Shown piece after piece: positions 30,234 through 39,892 of a stretch of 64,000 nucleotides of DNA. The notes below the pieces were generated by a model. That model had not been told where the DNA came from. It did no database searches and worked only from the letters and a program-made list of their open reading frames with translations. Position 1 is the first letter of the stretch, and each line of letters opens with the position of its first letter. Position numbers and translations under genes: made by a program. Source of the DNA: Thermacetogenium phaeum DSM 12270 (lineage in GTDB: Bacteria; Bacillota; DSM-12270; Thermacetogeniales; Thermacetogeniaceae); contig NC_018870.1 in the NCBI RefSeq assembly GCF_000305935.1, forward strand, positions 1,133,942 to 1,197,941. Direction: 5' to 3'.

Positions 30234-30284
30234 ATGGCTGATTTGTGCAAATGCAACCTACCTTTCGGAAGCGCTAAGAGGTAG
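30234..30284 (+). CDS. Possible 16-residue leader peptide upstream of RNase J
   Basis: The short frame MADLCKCNLPFGSAKR runs from ATG 30234 to TAG 30282-30284. AAGGAGAAAGGGA, a strong ribosome site, precedes it, and it starts just after the TATAAT promoter. Its distal half overlaps the terminator stem that follows, and its stop codon lies in the 3' arm. This is the arrangement of a translated attenuator. I know of no described homologue; it could still be chance. Confidence 0.45.
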   Translation: MADLCKCNLPFGSAKR

Positions 30285-30292
30285 GTTTTTTA
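30255..30292 (+). terminator. Intrinsic terminator in the RNase J leader
   Basis: Stem AACCTACCT (30255-30263) / AGGTAGGTT (30279-30287), 15-nt loop, then a T-run. It can end transcripts from both the dapA side and the promoter at 30189. Confidence 0.8.
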
Positions 30293-30332
30293 TTTTACTT
30301 CGGGACTACTTTGTTGGACAAGGAGGTGAAAC

Positions 30333-31997
30333 ATGAAGGGAAAGAGGTCTCTGAAAATAATACCGCTCGGTGGTCTGGGGGAGATCGGCAAGAATATACT
30401 TGCCCTGAGATACCAGCATGATCTGATCGTCATAGACGGCGGGTTGATGTTCCCAGAAGATGAAATGCTGGGCATCGACCTAGTGATTCCCGATATCTCC
30501 TACTTGATTGAGAACAGGGAGCACATCAGAGGGATTGTGCTGACCCACGGACATGAGGACCACATCGGGGCACTTCCTTATATCTTGCGGGAAATCAACG
30601 CTCCCGTCTACGGAACCAGGTTAACGCTGGGGCTGGTTGACGCCAAGCTGAGAGAGAGCAATTTTACGGGCAAGGTCAAGACATGCTGCGTCAGCGCCGG
30701 GGAATCCATACAGCTGGGTGCATTTCAGGTCCAGTTTATCCGCGTCAGCCACAGCATCGCCGACGCCGTCGCCCTGGGGATTAAAACCCCGGTAGGGACC
30801 GTGGTTCATACCGGTGATTTCAAGTTCGACCAGACACCGGTAAACAACCAGCCTACCGACTACCACAAGTTCGCCGAATTAGGCAAAGAGGGCGTTCTTG
30901 TCCTGCTTTCGGACAGCACCAATGCGGAGCGGCCGGGGTTTACCTTTTCGGAGCGCGTGGTCGGGGAGACCTTCGATGAAACCTTCCGCAACGCCAAGGA
31001 GCGGATTATCATTGCCAGCTTTGCCTCGAATATTCACCGTATCCAGCAGGCGATCACGACGGCAGCCCGCTATAAGAGAAAAGTGGCCGTTGTGGGAAGG
31101 AGCATGGTCAATGTGGTGAATATTGCCAGGGAACTGGGTTACCTTGATATACCGCCGGAAACGCTGATCGACCTTGAAGACATCCAGCATCTTCCTAAGA
31201 ACAGGGTGGTTATCCTGACTACCGGTAGCCAGGGAGAGCCTATGTCTGCACTCACCAGGATGGCCATGTGTGATCACAGAAAGGTCGAAATAATAACCGG
31301 AGATACGGTTATTATTTCGGCAAATCCGATTCCCGGAAACGAAAAGATGGTGCACAGGACTATCGATCACCTTTTCAAACAGGGAGCGGAGGTGATCTAC
31401 GAGTCCGTTTCCGGTGTCCATGTATCCGGCCATGCAAGCCAGGAAGAGCTAAAACTGATGCTTAATCTGGTCAGGCCGAAATTCTTTATACCAGTCCACG
31501 GTGAGTACCGGCAGTTAATCAAGCACGCCCAGCTGGCCCGGGATGTCGGGATACCCCCGGAGAACATTTTTGTCGCAGAAAACGGGCAGGTGCTGGAATT
31601 CACACCGGAGCGCGGGGTTGTTACAGGGAGAGTAACCGCCGGGAGGGTATTGGTTGACGGCCTCGGTGTGGGTGATGTAGGAAACATCGTTCTTCGCGAC
31701 CGCAAGCAGCTTTCCCGAGATGGGCTTTTCATTGTCGTAATCACTATCGATCGGGAGAGCGGTGAGGTGGTTGCGGGGCCGGATATCGTTTCCCGGGGTT
31801 TCGTCTATGTGCGTGAGTCCGAGGAGCTGATTGAAGAAGCGAAGGATAAAGTGCGGTCTATTCTGAGAGATTGTGAGCTTCGGCAAAGTACGGATTGGCC
31901 GGCAATCAAATCCTATGTCAGAGAAACGGTTGGTAAGTTTCTCTACGAGCGAACCAGAAGAAGGCCGATGATTCTGCCCATAATCGTTGATGTTTGA
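30333..31997 (+). CDS. Ribonuclease J
   Basis: Metallo-beta-lactamase/beta-CASP nuclease with endo- and 5'-3' exoribonuclease activity. The zinc motif HGHEDH is at residues 72-77 (LTHGHEDHIGA), with the ligand region VHTGDFKFD and the beta-CASP segments GRSMVNVVNI and TTGSQGEPMSALTRM; C-terminal HVSGHASQEELK. 554 residues, usual length. After dapA, as rnjB (ymfA) is in Bacillus, but the paralogue number cannot be fixed from one copy. RBS AAGGAGGTGA. Confidence 0.96.
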   Translation: MKGKRSLKIIPLGGLGEIGKNILALRYQHDLIVIDGGLMFPEDEMLGIDLVIPDISYLIENREHIRGIVLTHGHEDHIGALPYILREINAPVYGTRLTLGLVDAKLRESNFTGKVKTCCVSAGESIQLGAFQVQFIRVSHSIADAVALGIKTPVGTVVHTGDFKFDQTPVNNQPTDYHKFAELGKEGVLVLLSDSTNAERPGFTFSERVVGETFDETFRNAKERIIIASFASNIHRIQQAITTAARYKRKVAVVGRSMVNVVNIARELGYLDIPPETLIDLEDIQHLPKNRVVILTTGSQGEPMSALTRMAMCDHRKVEIITGDTVIISANPIPGNEKMVHRTIDHLFKQGAEVIYESVSGVHVSGHASQEELKLMLNLVRPKFFIPVHGEYRQLIKHAQLARDVGIPPENIFVAENGQVLEFTPERGVVTGRVTAGRVLVDGLGVGDVGNIVLRDRKQLSRDGLFIVVITIDRESGEVVAGPDIVSRGFVYVRESEELIEEAKDKVRSILRDCELRQSTDWPAIKSYVRETVGKFLYERTRRRPMILPIIVDV

Positions 31998-32000
31998 ATG

Positions 32001-32039
32001 ATGCAAAAGAGGGCCGAGCAGGCTCTCTTTTGCATTTTT
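32001..32039 (+). terminator. Strong terminator of RNase J gene
   Basis: A 15-bp stem starting ATGCAAAAGAG and ending CTCTTTTGCAT, loop GAGCA, then five T. It is the landing site of the group IIC intron that begins two bases later. Confidence 0.95.
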
Positions 32040-32040
32040 C

Positions 32041-32702
<662 letters not shown>

Positions 32703-32732
32703 TTCTGTTTGATTTAAGGTGACTCAAAAGTT

Positions 32733-32761
32733 GCTTTTTTAAGTGGCCAAATTAAAAAAGC
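32733..32761. repeat. A/T-rich hairpin between intron and ylzJ
   Basis: GCTTTTTTAA and TTAAAAAAGC form a 10-bp inverted repeat around a 9-nt loop at the 3' end of the minus-strand ylzJ-tepA unit. It may end that unit, but no clean T-run follows. Confidence 0.4.
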
Positions 32762-32769
32762 AGGAGGGG

Positions 32770-32988
32770 TTAGGGGCGATAGGATATGATGATCTGTTGC
32801 CCCGGCTGGAATTCCGGTTTGAGATAAACGGCGGGATCGGTGCTTCGGATCTGAACGATCTTTCCCAGGCCGGAACCGACCGGCTGTACCACCAGCGTAA
32901 CTCCGGAGACAACGACCTCCTGGTATGGCACTGCGCCATCCTTTTCTGCAAAAACCAGTTCCAAAGGCAAGGGTGTGTATAAGATCAA
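32770..32988 (-). CDS. YlzJ-like protein
   Basis: The 72-residue protein begins [15 protein letters not shown], the hallmark of the YlzJ family, and ends PGQQIIIS. Function unknown; in Bacillus ylzJ lies between tepA and spoIIIE. TTG start overlaps the tepA stop by four bases, so the pair is coupled. Here the pair is on the strand opposite to all neighbours, unlike in Bacillus. Confidence 0.8.
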   Translation of the reverse strand: MILYTPLPLELVFAEKDGAVPYQEVVVSGVTLVVQPVGSGLGKIVQIRSTDPAVYLKPEFQPGQQIIISYRP

Positions 32989-33719
32989 TGGAGAACACCT
33001 TTCTTTTTCTTGTCTTCTTCTATCAGTTCCTGAAGTTTCTTAACGGCATCCCCGAGGCCTCCGACGGCGTCGATCAATCCGACTTCCACCGCATCCTTGC
33101 CGACGAGAACGGTACCGATATCCCGTGCCAGCTCCCCTGTCTGAAACATCAATTCGCGAAACTTTTTCTCTGAGATCCGGGAGTGTTTCTCCACAAAGCG
33201 CACCACTCGATCCTGCATCTTGTCCAGGTACTCATATGTCTGCGGAACCCCAATGACCAGGCCGGACAGCCTGATGGGGTGAATGGTCATTGTGGCCGTC
33301 TCTGCAATAAAGGAATAGCGGGCGCTTACCGCGATGGGAACCCCGATGGAGTGCCCGCCTCCCAGCACCAGGGAGACGGTTGGTTTGGTCATGCTCACGA
33401 TCATTTCGGCGATTGCCAGACCTGCCTCCACATCCCCTCCTACCGTATTCAAGATGATAAACAACCCTTCAACCTCCGGATTTTGTTCTACGGCGACAAG
33501 CTGGGGGATGATGTGTTCGTATTTCGTTGTCTTGTTTTGGGGCGGAAGAATTAAATGCCCCTCGATCTGTCCAATAACAGGGAGGCAGTGGATGTTGGAT
33601 TTTAACGCCGGAACGTCCATTTGCCCGAATTCTTTGATGGTATCGATTTTTCTGACCCCTTGCGTCGTTCTTTTTTGTTTTGAGGGGTTGGGGGTTGTCA
33701 GTTGCTCTTTTTCCTGCAT
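32985..33719 (-). CDS. tepA: TepA-type ClpP-like serine protease
   Basis: Cytoplasmic ClpP/crotonase-fold protease called translocation-enhancing protein (YmfB) in Bacillus; linked to spore small acid-soluble protein degradation and secretion. 244 residues with [19 protein letters not shown], nucleophile region [16 protein letters not shown] (Ser), the His in [11 protein letters not shown], and [16 protein letters not shown] charged N-terminal ~25 residues is less conserved. Divergent from spoIIIE, with about 130 bp between them. Confidence 0.92.
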   Translation of the reverse strand: MQEKEQLTTPNPSKQKRTTQGVRKIDTIKEFGQMDVPALKSNIHCLPVIGQIEGHLILPPQNKTTKYEHIIPQLVAVEQNPEVEGLFIILNTVGGDVEAGLAIAEMIVSMTKPTVSLVLGGGHSIGVPIAVSARYSFIAETATMTIHPIRLSGLVIGVPQTYEYLDKMQDRVVRFVEKHSRISEKKFRELMFQTGELARDIGTVLVGKDAVEVGLIDAVGGLGDAVKKLQELIEEDKKKKGVLH

Positions 33720-33784
33720 AACAGCATCCTTTCACCAGGTTTGTTCCCAGTGTTATTATGTTCTATAGGGTTAAAATAATGCGG

Positions 33785-33813
33785 TTTCCCTTCCAGATAA
33801 GAAGTGTTATAAT
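33785..33813 (+). promoter_or_regulatory. Putative spoIIIE promoter
   Basis: TTTCCC (33785-33790), 17 bp, perfect TATAAT (33808-33813), 36 bp before the start codon. The -35 is weak. Confidence 0.5.
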
Positions 33814-33848
33814 TTGGGAAGAAGGAAAGGGGAACGTGGGGTGAGAGA

Positions 33849-36086
33849 TTGGCGGCTAAAAAAAGCAAAAACAGGCTCCAGAATAATCTGAAGTACGAAA
33901 TACTCGGAGTATTCCTTTTTGCTCTGGCTTTTTTTTTACTTGTCAGTATCTTCACCTCAACGGGGCTCATCGGCGCCTATTTACTGCAGTTATTAACTAT
34001 AGTAACAGGTGAAAAAGGTTGTTATCTGGCGTCCAGTGTGCTTTTCTACTTTGCTTGGGCGTGTTGGCGGCATCGAAAACCGGTGATAGGAGAGTCTCGC
34101 AGTAAAGGGGTTCTCTTGTTGCTGGCGCTATCTTTGACTGTCCTCCATTTGGCTATCATACCGGCGGAGACACCGCGCCGGATGGTTGTTTCTTCTCTAT
34201 GGGACGCCGGGCTGCAGGGGCAGGGAGGCGGAGTGCTCGGTGCACTTTTCAGCATGTCATTATACTACCTCCTGGCGCGACCCGGAACGGTTATTCTCAT
34301 TATTGCTCTGGGGATAATAGATATCACCCTCTTGACCGGGATACCATCCAGCAGAATCTTTCAAAAGCTGGGTGCCGTGATGGTGAAGGCTGGTCAGAGA
34401 TTAAAACTAAAACTAGAGCAATTTCTCTTTATCGAAGAGGAAGAAGAGGATGTGCCCTCTATACGGACAAAAAGAGAGAGGACACAAAGAGAGGGTGAGG
34501 GGGATGGGAAAAGAAATGGACTCCCGGTTATTATCGATAGCAGTGAGAGCGGCGTTCCACCTTTAGTCACCGAGGAGAGCGAGGCTAAGGAAGCCAAGAG
34601 AGAGAAAGATGTCGGCACCGGCACTTCTGCTCCGCAGGTGGGAGAAAGTAACCGAGAAAATTATACTCTCCCTCCGCTTACACTTTTGAGAAAGCCGATC
34701 AAGGTCAAAAGCAGCAGGTTGAATAAAGATCTTATTGAAAATGTGCGGATTCTTGAGGAGACATTGGATAATTTTGGCATCAAGGTTTGTGTCAACGAAG
34801 TGCACAGGGGGCCTGCCATCACTCGCTACGAGGTTCAGCCTGCTCCTGGTGTCAAGGTGAGCAGGATTGTACGGCTTGCAGATGATATTGCCCTCAGCCT
34901 GGCTGCTCCCGACGTCCGCATTGAGGCGCCGATTCCTGGAAAATCTGCTTTGGGGATAGAGGTTCCCAATAAAGAGGTATCGACTGTCTATCTCAGGGAG
35001 ATTCTTGAGACGCCTGAATTTCAGGATGCAGCATCCAAGCTGACCTTTGCCCTCGGCAAAGACATCGCCGGCAACCCCATAGTTGCCGATCTGATGAAGA
35101 TGCCCCATCTTCTTATCGCAGGAGCGACCGGTTCCGGGAAGAGTGTCTGTCTTAACGCCATTATTTGTAGTTTGGTTTTCAAGGCAGCCCCCAGTGAGGT
35201 TAAGTTTCTTTTGATTGATCCGAAAATGGTCGAGTTGATTACATACAACGGGATACCACACCTGTTGGCCCCGGTTGTTACCGATCCGAAAAAGGCTGCT
35301 GGGGCACTAAAATGGGTGGTCTCGGAGATGGTAAATCGCTACGAGACCTTTTCTTCTCTCGGCGTGCGTGATATCAACAGATATAATAAACTGCTCTCTT
35401 CTCGGGATCCTCGGCAGCATCAGCCCCTGCCCTATATTGTGGTCATCATCGACGAACTTTCAGACTTGATGATGGTTTCACCTGTGGATGTAGAGGATGC
35501 CATTTGCCGCCTTGCCCAAATGGCTCGCGCCGCCGGTATCCATCTGGTGATCGCTACCCAGCGGCCCTCTGTAGACGTCATCACCGGGGTGATTAAGGCA
35601 AATATCCCTTCCCGGATCTCCTTTGCCGTTTCTTCTCAGATCGACTCTCGAACCATCCTCGATCTGAATGGTGCCGAAAAATTGCTCGGCAGGGGTGATA
35701 TGCTTTTTATGCCGGTTGGCGCGATCAAGCCTATTCGCATTCAGGGAGCTCTGGTAACGGAGAAGGAGGTTGAAGATGTCGTTGCTTATCTGGTAAAACA
35801 CGGTGAACCGGTGTACCTTTCCGAGTTTCCCTCCCCTGATGAGGAAGACGCCGATAAAGAAGTCGAATACGGGGACAGCCTTGTCCCCGAAGCCGCAAAA
35901 GTTGTTATCGATGCCGGGCATGCCTCCGTTTCCCTGTTGCAGCGCCGGCTGCGAATCGGTTATTCCAGGGCCGCCCGACTGATGGACATTCTCGAGGCCA
36001 AAGGTGTTGTTGGCCCCTATGAAGGGGCCAAACCGCGAGAGGTATTGATGACTGTGGAACAGTATCACAGGTACTTTGGGAGATAA
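33849..36086 (+). CDS. spoIIIE: FtsK/SpoIIIE DNA translocase
   Basis: Membrane-anchored hexameric motor pumping chromosomal DNA through the division or sporulation septum. 745 residues: about four transmembrane segments within 20-165, a charged E/K-rich linker (about 195-275), alpha/beta motor domains with Walker A GATGSGKS (about 425-432) and Walker [13 protein letters not shown], and the gamma winged helix near the C-terminus ([20 protein letters not shown]). TTG start after GGGGTGAG. Its place after dapA/rnj/tepA supports SpoIIIE over FtsK, though sequence alone does not separate them. Confidence 0.95.
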   Translation: MAAKKSKNRLQNNLKYEILGVFLFALAFFLLVSIFTSTGLIGAYLLQLLTIVTGEKGCYLASSVLFYFAWACWRHRKPVIGESRSKGVLLLLALSLTVLHLAIIPAETPRRMVVSSLWDAGLQGQGGGVLGALFSMSLYYLLARPGTVILIIALGIIDITLLTGIPSSRIFQKLGAVMVKAGQRLKLKLEQFLFIEEEEEDVPSIRTKRERTQREGEGDGKRNGLPVIIDSSESGVPPLVTEESEAKEAKREKDVGTGTSAPQVGESNRENYTLPPLTLLRKPIKVKSSRLNKDLIENVRILEETLDNFGIKVCVNEVHRGPAITRYEVQPAPGVKVSRIVRLADDIALSLAAPDVRIEAPIPGKSALGIEVPNKEVSTVYLREILETPEFQDAASKLTFALGKDIAGNPIVADLMKMPHLLIAGATGSGKSVCLNAIICSLVFKAAPSEVKFLLIDPKMVELITYNGIPHLLAPVVTDPKKAAGALKWVVSEMVNRYETFSSLGVRDINRYNKLLSSRDPRQHQPLPYIVVIIDELSDLMMVSPVDVEDAICRLAQMARAAGIHLVIATQRPSVDVITGVIKANIPSRISFAVSSQIDSRTILDLNGAEKLLGRGDMLFMPVGAIKPIRIQGALVTEKEVEDVVAYLVKHGEPVYLSEFPSPDEEDADKEVEYGDSLVPEAAKVVIDAGHASVSLLQRRLRIGYSRAARLMDILEAKGVVGPYEGAKPREVLMTVEQYHRYFGR

Positions 36087-36180
36087 AGGCTGTTGTAAAG
36101 ACTACTGCTGTTCGTTTATGATATTAGTGAATCCGAATTCCGTCAACTACTTGCACTGTTGAGGCAAGTGGGGGCTGCCC

Positions 36181-37179
36181 ATGAGACACCTGACCAAACG
36201 GGAAAAGGAAATTCTTGCCTGTTTGAAAGAGGATCCGCTGGTTTCCCAGGATGAACTGGCGGCAAAGATGAAGATCTCGCGATCGGCAGCAGCAGTGCAC
36301 ATATCAAACCTGATGCGCAAAGGATACATATTGGGGAGAGGTTACATTCTTCAAGAACGGTCCGGTGTTTTGATAGTGGGAAAGTCCTGGCTGGAGATCG
36401 CCGCTTATGTTAACAGCCGGGAAATCAGCATTTCTTGCGGTGGGTTGGGTTGCGAGATGGCAGCTGAGCTGGCCGGTTACAATATTGCACCAATTCTTAT
36501 AACAGTTTTGGGGCAGGATGAGAGCGGTGATCAGATTTACAACTATCTTTTAAAAAAGGGTGTCGAGCTGCGGCATGTTATCCGCAGCGGAGATTGTTCT
36601 ACCGCTAAACGCCTCCATGTTTTTGACGGCGAAAACGTTCTTTATCATCTTGAAGATATGAGGATTACGCAAACCCTCGGCGAAAAAGAGCTTGCTGCCT
36701 GCGGTGAGATCATCAAGACGGCGAAGGTGCTCCTCATTGATGCCTCCCTGTCGTCCGCGGAAATCAAATATCTGTTAAAACTGGCTAAATCTTACGATAT
36801 CTTAACCACCTTTGTTGGAGGTTCCTTGGACTGGTGTCTGCGACAGGATTTTTGCAGCTATCCGCAGGTTTTTCTTGTCTGCTGGAATCATGAGCTCCCC
36901 GGTTTTTCCGGAGAGGATCCGGAAAGCTGTTTTCCCGTCTGCCGGGAAATTGTGGGCAGGGGATTGGCTGCGCTTATTGTTATTTTTGACGAGCAGGGAG
37001 TGGTTCTGGCCACCCCTCAAGAGGCCGTATATCTTCCTTTTTCTCCCCTGCAAGGGATGAGTTCTGCTTTGAGCATCAGCGCTGGGATAGCAGTAGGTCT
37101 GGCGGCAGGTCATGGTTTTCGTTTTGCAGTAAGGCGAGCTTTGGGAAGGACGCAGGCAACTGATGCCTGTGAGAAATAA
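36181..37179 (+). CDS. Winged-HTH protein with degenerate PfkB-type sugar-kinase domain
   Basis: 332 residues. Residues 1-55 form a MarR/Lrp-like winged helix (LTKREKEILACLKEDPLVSQ, then SRSAAAVHISNLMRKGY). The remainder resembles a PfkB/ribokinase fold: GGLGCEMAAELAGYNIAPIL, then GQDESGDQIYNYLLKKGVEL. The expected C-terminal ATP/catalytic motif (DTxGAGD) is replaced by PFSPLQGMSSALSISAGIAV, so catalysis is doubtful. A pseudouridine- or nucleoside-kinase-derived sensor-regulator is an inference. Located between spoIIIE and rodZ. Confidence 0.8.
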   Translation: MRHLTKREKEILACLKEDPLVSQDELAAKMKISRSAAAVHISNLMRKGYILGRGYILQERSGVLIVGKSWLEIAAYVNSREISISCGGLGCEMAAELAGYNIAPILITVLGQDESGDQIYNYLLKKGVELRHVIRSGDCSTAKRLHVFDGENVLYHLEDMRITQTLGEKELAACGEIIKTAKVLLIDASLSSAEIKYLLKLAKSYDILTTFVGGSLDWCLRQDFCSYPQVFLVCWNHELPGFSGEDPESCFPVCREIVGRGLAALIVIFDEQGVVLATPQEAVYLPFSPLQGMSSALSISAGIAVGLAAGHGFRFAVRRALGRTQATDACEK

Positions 37180-37195
37180 TTAAAGAGGTGGTTTT

Positions 37196-37936
37196 TTGAA
37201 GCCCGGCGAAATTTTAAGAGCGGAGCGAGAAAAACAGGGGCTTTCCCTTCCTGAAGTGGAAGCGGCGACGAAGATCCGGGTCAAGTACCTGGAGGCCCTG
37301 GAGAACGATGATTATCAGGAGATACCAGGTGAGATTTATCGGGTCGGATTTCTGCGTAATTATGCCCGTTATCTGGGGCTTGACTCCGATGCCCTGGTAG
37401 AATCTTATAAATCCCTAAGCGGCGATCAGGTTGCGAGTGCAGCACCTCAACTCCAGACGGAACAGGTGAAGGAGCAAAAGAGAGAGGCAGTAGAAAAGCA
37501 ACCTTTTGGGGCTCGCCGGTGGGGAAAAAGGCTGGGAATTGCCGCGGTGATCGCTGTTTTCGCTCTGATCGTCCTAGCCTTTGCTCACAGTGTGCTCCGA
37601 GAAAAGGAGGAGCCTGCACCCCCTCCCCCGGTTACGGAAGAAGAGGAAAAAGAAGAACCGGCGGATGAAATACAGGAAGAAGAAGTTGTATTGGATTTGG
37701 TGTGCAGGGAAGTATGCTGGGTCAGGGTTGTTGCCGACGGGGAGGAGAGTTTTTCCGGTAATCTTCAGCCAGGAGATAAAAAAACATTTAGGGCTAAGGA
37801 ATCTATTAAAATCAGATTGGGCAATGCCGGTGGGGTAGACGTTATTTATAATGGAGAAAAGCAGCCTCCGGTAGGGGGGAGAGGTGAGGTTGTCGACAAG
37901 GAATTCACTCCACCGAGTAGAAAGGAATTACGGTAG
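37196..37936 (+). CDS. rodZ: RodZ-like cytoskeletal membrane protein
   Basis: 246 residues: N-terminal HTH_25 domain (GEILRAEREKQGLSLPEVEA, then YLEALENDDYQEIPGEIY), a transmembrane segment at about 108-130 (LGIAAVIAVFALIVLAFA), a proline/glutamate-rich spacer, and an extracytoplasmic DUF4115-type beta domain (WVRVVADGEESFSGNLQPGD). RodZ links MreB to the membrane and shapes the rod cell. TTG start after GAGGTGG. Its place just before rimO is common in Firmicutes. Confidence 0.9.
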   Translation: MKPGEILRAEREKQGLSLPEVEAATKIRVKYLEALENDDYQEIPGEIYRVGFLRNYARYLGLDSDALVESYKSLSGDQVASAAPQLQTEQVKEQKREAVEKQPFGARRWGKRLGIAAVIAVFALIVLAFAHSVLREKEEPAPPPPVTEEEEKEEPADEIQEEEVVLDLVCREVCWVRVVADGEESFSGNLQPGDKKTFRAKESIKIRLGNAGGVDVIYNGEKQPPVGGRGEVVDKEFTPPSRKELR

Positions 37937-37945
37937 GGGTTATCG

Positions 37946-39256
37946 ATGAAACTGGTATCTATGATCAGCCTTGGTTGTCCCAAGAATCTTGTGGACAGCG
38001 AAACAATCCTCGGCGTACTGGCCGGTACTGGATATGTGATAACTTCTGCTCTCGATGAGGCGGAAATTGTTCTTGTCAACACCTGCGGTTTCATTAAACC
38101 GGCGGTTAGAGAGGCGCTGGAGACAATCAACCGCTGTATCCAGCTGAAAAAAAAAGGAAATTGCCGAATCCTGATCGTTTGCGGTTGTCTCACCGCCCGC
38201 TATGGTGCAGAGCGGTTGGCAAAATTGTTACCCGAGGTCGATGGGTGGCTTGGGGTTAATCCAGCGCCGTACATCCTTTCTTGTTTGGAGAGACTGCTCC
38301 AAAGGAAAGGAGCGGCGCAAGGGGGAACGGAACAAGGAGAATATCCAAGACTGCTTTCTACTCCTCCCTACACAGCTTACCTGAAGATCGCCGAAGGGTG
38401 CTCTCATGCCTGTTCATACTGCCTGATACCTCGTATCAGGGGGCCCCTTAAGAGCAGGGAACCGGAGTCCATTTTGCGTGAAGCTGCACAGCTGGTTGCC
38501 GGGGGGACCAAAGAGATAATTTTAGTCGCACAGGATACCGGGGCCTACGGCAGAGATCTCCCCGAACGGCCCTCCCTGGCAGGCCTGATCAGAGAAATCT
38601 GCAAACTCGACGGCCTTCACTGGGTTAGATTCCTTTATCTCAACCCCACCTCCTTGACTCCGGAGTTAATTGAGATCCTGAGCAATGAACCGAAAGTCTG
38701 TCGCTACCTGGATATCCCCATCCAGCACGTCAACCGGGATATTTTACGGAGCATGGGGAGGAAGGGGGATGCCCTGTCTTATTTACAAATGATAGGTCAA
38801 TTGAGATCCGCTCTGCCAGGTGTTGTCCTGCGTACCACTCTCATCACAGGATATCCGGGGGAGGACCGGAAAGCATTCCGGGAACTCCTCGATTTTGTTG
38901 CTGCAGCCAGGTGGGACCGCTTGGGAGTTTTTCCCTATTACCACGAAGAGGGTACAAGGTCGTACAGACAAAAAGATGATATTTCTTACATCACCAAGCG
39001 CCGCAGGGCAAGAATGATCATGCGTTTGCAGCGCTGCATATCCCGCCGTAATAACGAGGGGCTGGTGGGGAGTACTCTCGAGGTCCTGATTGAGGGAAGG
39101 CTCGGTGACAACATCTGGTGGGGGCGCAGCTACCGGGAGGCTCCGGGAATCGACCCCCGCGTGATCGTGCGAGGGGAAAACCTGCGGCCGGGTATGTTTG
39201 TGACGGTGCGTATAACTGCTGCTGCTGCGTTTGATCTCATCGGCGTATCATTATAG
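37946..39256 (+). CDS. rimO: Ribosomal protein S12 methylthiotransferase
   Basis: Radical SAM methylthiotransferase modifying Asp88/89 of S12. N-terminal UPF0004 domain with cluster cysteines (SLGCPKN, VNTCGF, VCGCLTARY), the radical SAM motif CSHACSYC at about 152-159, and a C-terminal TRAM domain. RimO rather than MiaB is supported by SLGCPKNLVDSE and PRIRGPLKSR. 436 residues. Confidence 0.95.
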   Translation: MKLVSMISLGCPKNLVDSETILGVLAGTGYVITSALDEAEIVLVNTCGFIKPAVREALETINRCIQLKKKGNCRILIVCGCLTARYGAERLAKLLPEVDGWLGVNPAPYILSCLERLLQRKGAAQGGTEQGEYPRLLSTPPYTAYLKIAEGCSHACSYCLIPRIRGPLKSREPESILREAAQLVAGGTKEIILVAQDTGAYGRDLPERPSLAGLIREICKLDGLHWVRFLYLNPTSLTPELIEILSNEPKVCRYLDIPIQHVNRDILRSMGRKGDALSYLQMIGQLRSALPGVVLRTTLITGYPGEDRKAFRELLDFVAAARWDRLGVFPYYHEEGTRSYRQKDDISYITKRRRARMIMRLQRCISRRNNEGLVGSTLEVLIEGRLGDNIWWGRSYREAPGIDPRVIVRGENLRPGMFVTVRITAAAAFDLIGVSL

Positions 39257-39298
39257 TTCTGTTTCCAATGCTTTCATAAAGAGGGACGAGAGGAGGTA

Positions 39299-39307
39299 TG
39301 GTATAAT
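39299..39307 (+). promoter_or_regulatory. Extended -10 promoter element
   Basis: TGGTATAAT, a TGn-TATAAT extended -10, 34 bp before the membrane protein/FtsH-like pair. No good -35 hexamer at 17 bp. Confidence 0.45.
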
Positions 39308-39340
39308 CTTTGTCATAGGTAACAGGGGAGGAGGAGAGTT

Positions 39341-39892
39341 TTGGGGCAGATTCGATTTACGACAGTGCTAACAGTTCTGATTATTACCCTCTGTATCCTG
39401 CTCGGCGGACACCATCTTTATGAAAGCCATTATGTTAAAAACAATCTGCAGAATGAGATCGGCCGGATAATAAAGGTGGAGGAGATCCGCATTGAAAAGC
39501 AAGAGGACCCTCCAGCGGTATATCTTCGCGCTCCGGAAATCGATAACCTGCGAGAGGCTTATTTAAATATAGAAAATGTGGTAGCAAAACGGTTAGGTGC
39601 CGGCTATAGAATCGTCCTGGTTGATAACAGGACCCCGGAGCTGGAAGGCCTGTATGAAAAATGTAGTTTTATCATCCAGGAGGCAATAGCAACCGGCAGA
39701 TATCAGAATATGGAAAAAAAGATCGCAGAGCTGGCCAAAGCGGCTGGGGTGCACTATCGCCTGTTTATCGATTCTTCCGCTATTTACCTGGAACTGCGGG
39801 ACGACCATGGTTATCTTTATGAGGTGATACCGCGCTATCCGAGGTGTGAGCAGCCCGAGAACTTTGAACAACCAGGTGGTGAAATTTTATGA
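39341..39892 (+). CDS. Hypothetical single-pass membrane protein next to an FtsH-like protease
   Basis: 183 residues, not recognised. One transmembrane segment at about 8-24 (VLTVLIITLCILLGG) anchors an extracytoplasmic domain of about 155 residues rich in charged helices, with two paired blocks (AYLNIENVVAKRLGAGYRIV and KIAELAKAAGVHYRLFID). The next gene overlaps it by four bases, so the products are made together. It may supply the external domain that the shortened FtsH-like partner lacks; this is inference. TTG start after GAGGAGGAG. Confidence 0.8.
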   Translation: MGQIRFTTVLTVLIITLCILLGGHHLYESHYVKNNLQNEIGRIIKVEEIRIEKQEDPPAVYLRAPEIDNLREAYLNIENVVAKRLGAGYRIVLVDNRTPELEGLYEKCSFIIQEAIATGRYQNMEKKIAELAKAAGVHYRLFIDSSAIYLELRDDHGYLYEVIPRYPRCEQPENFEQPGGEIL

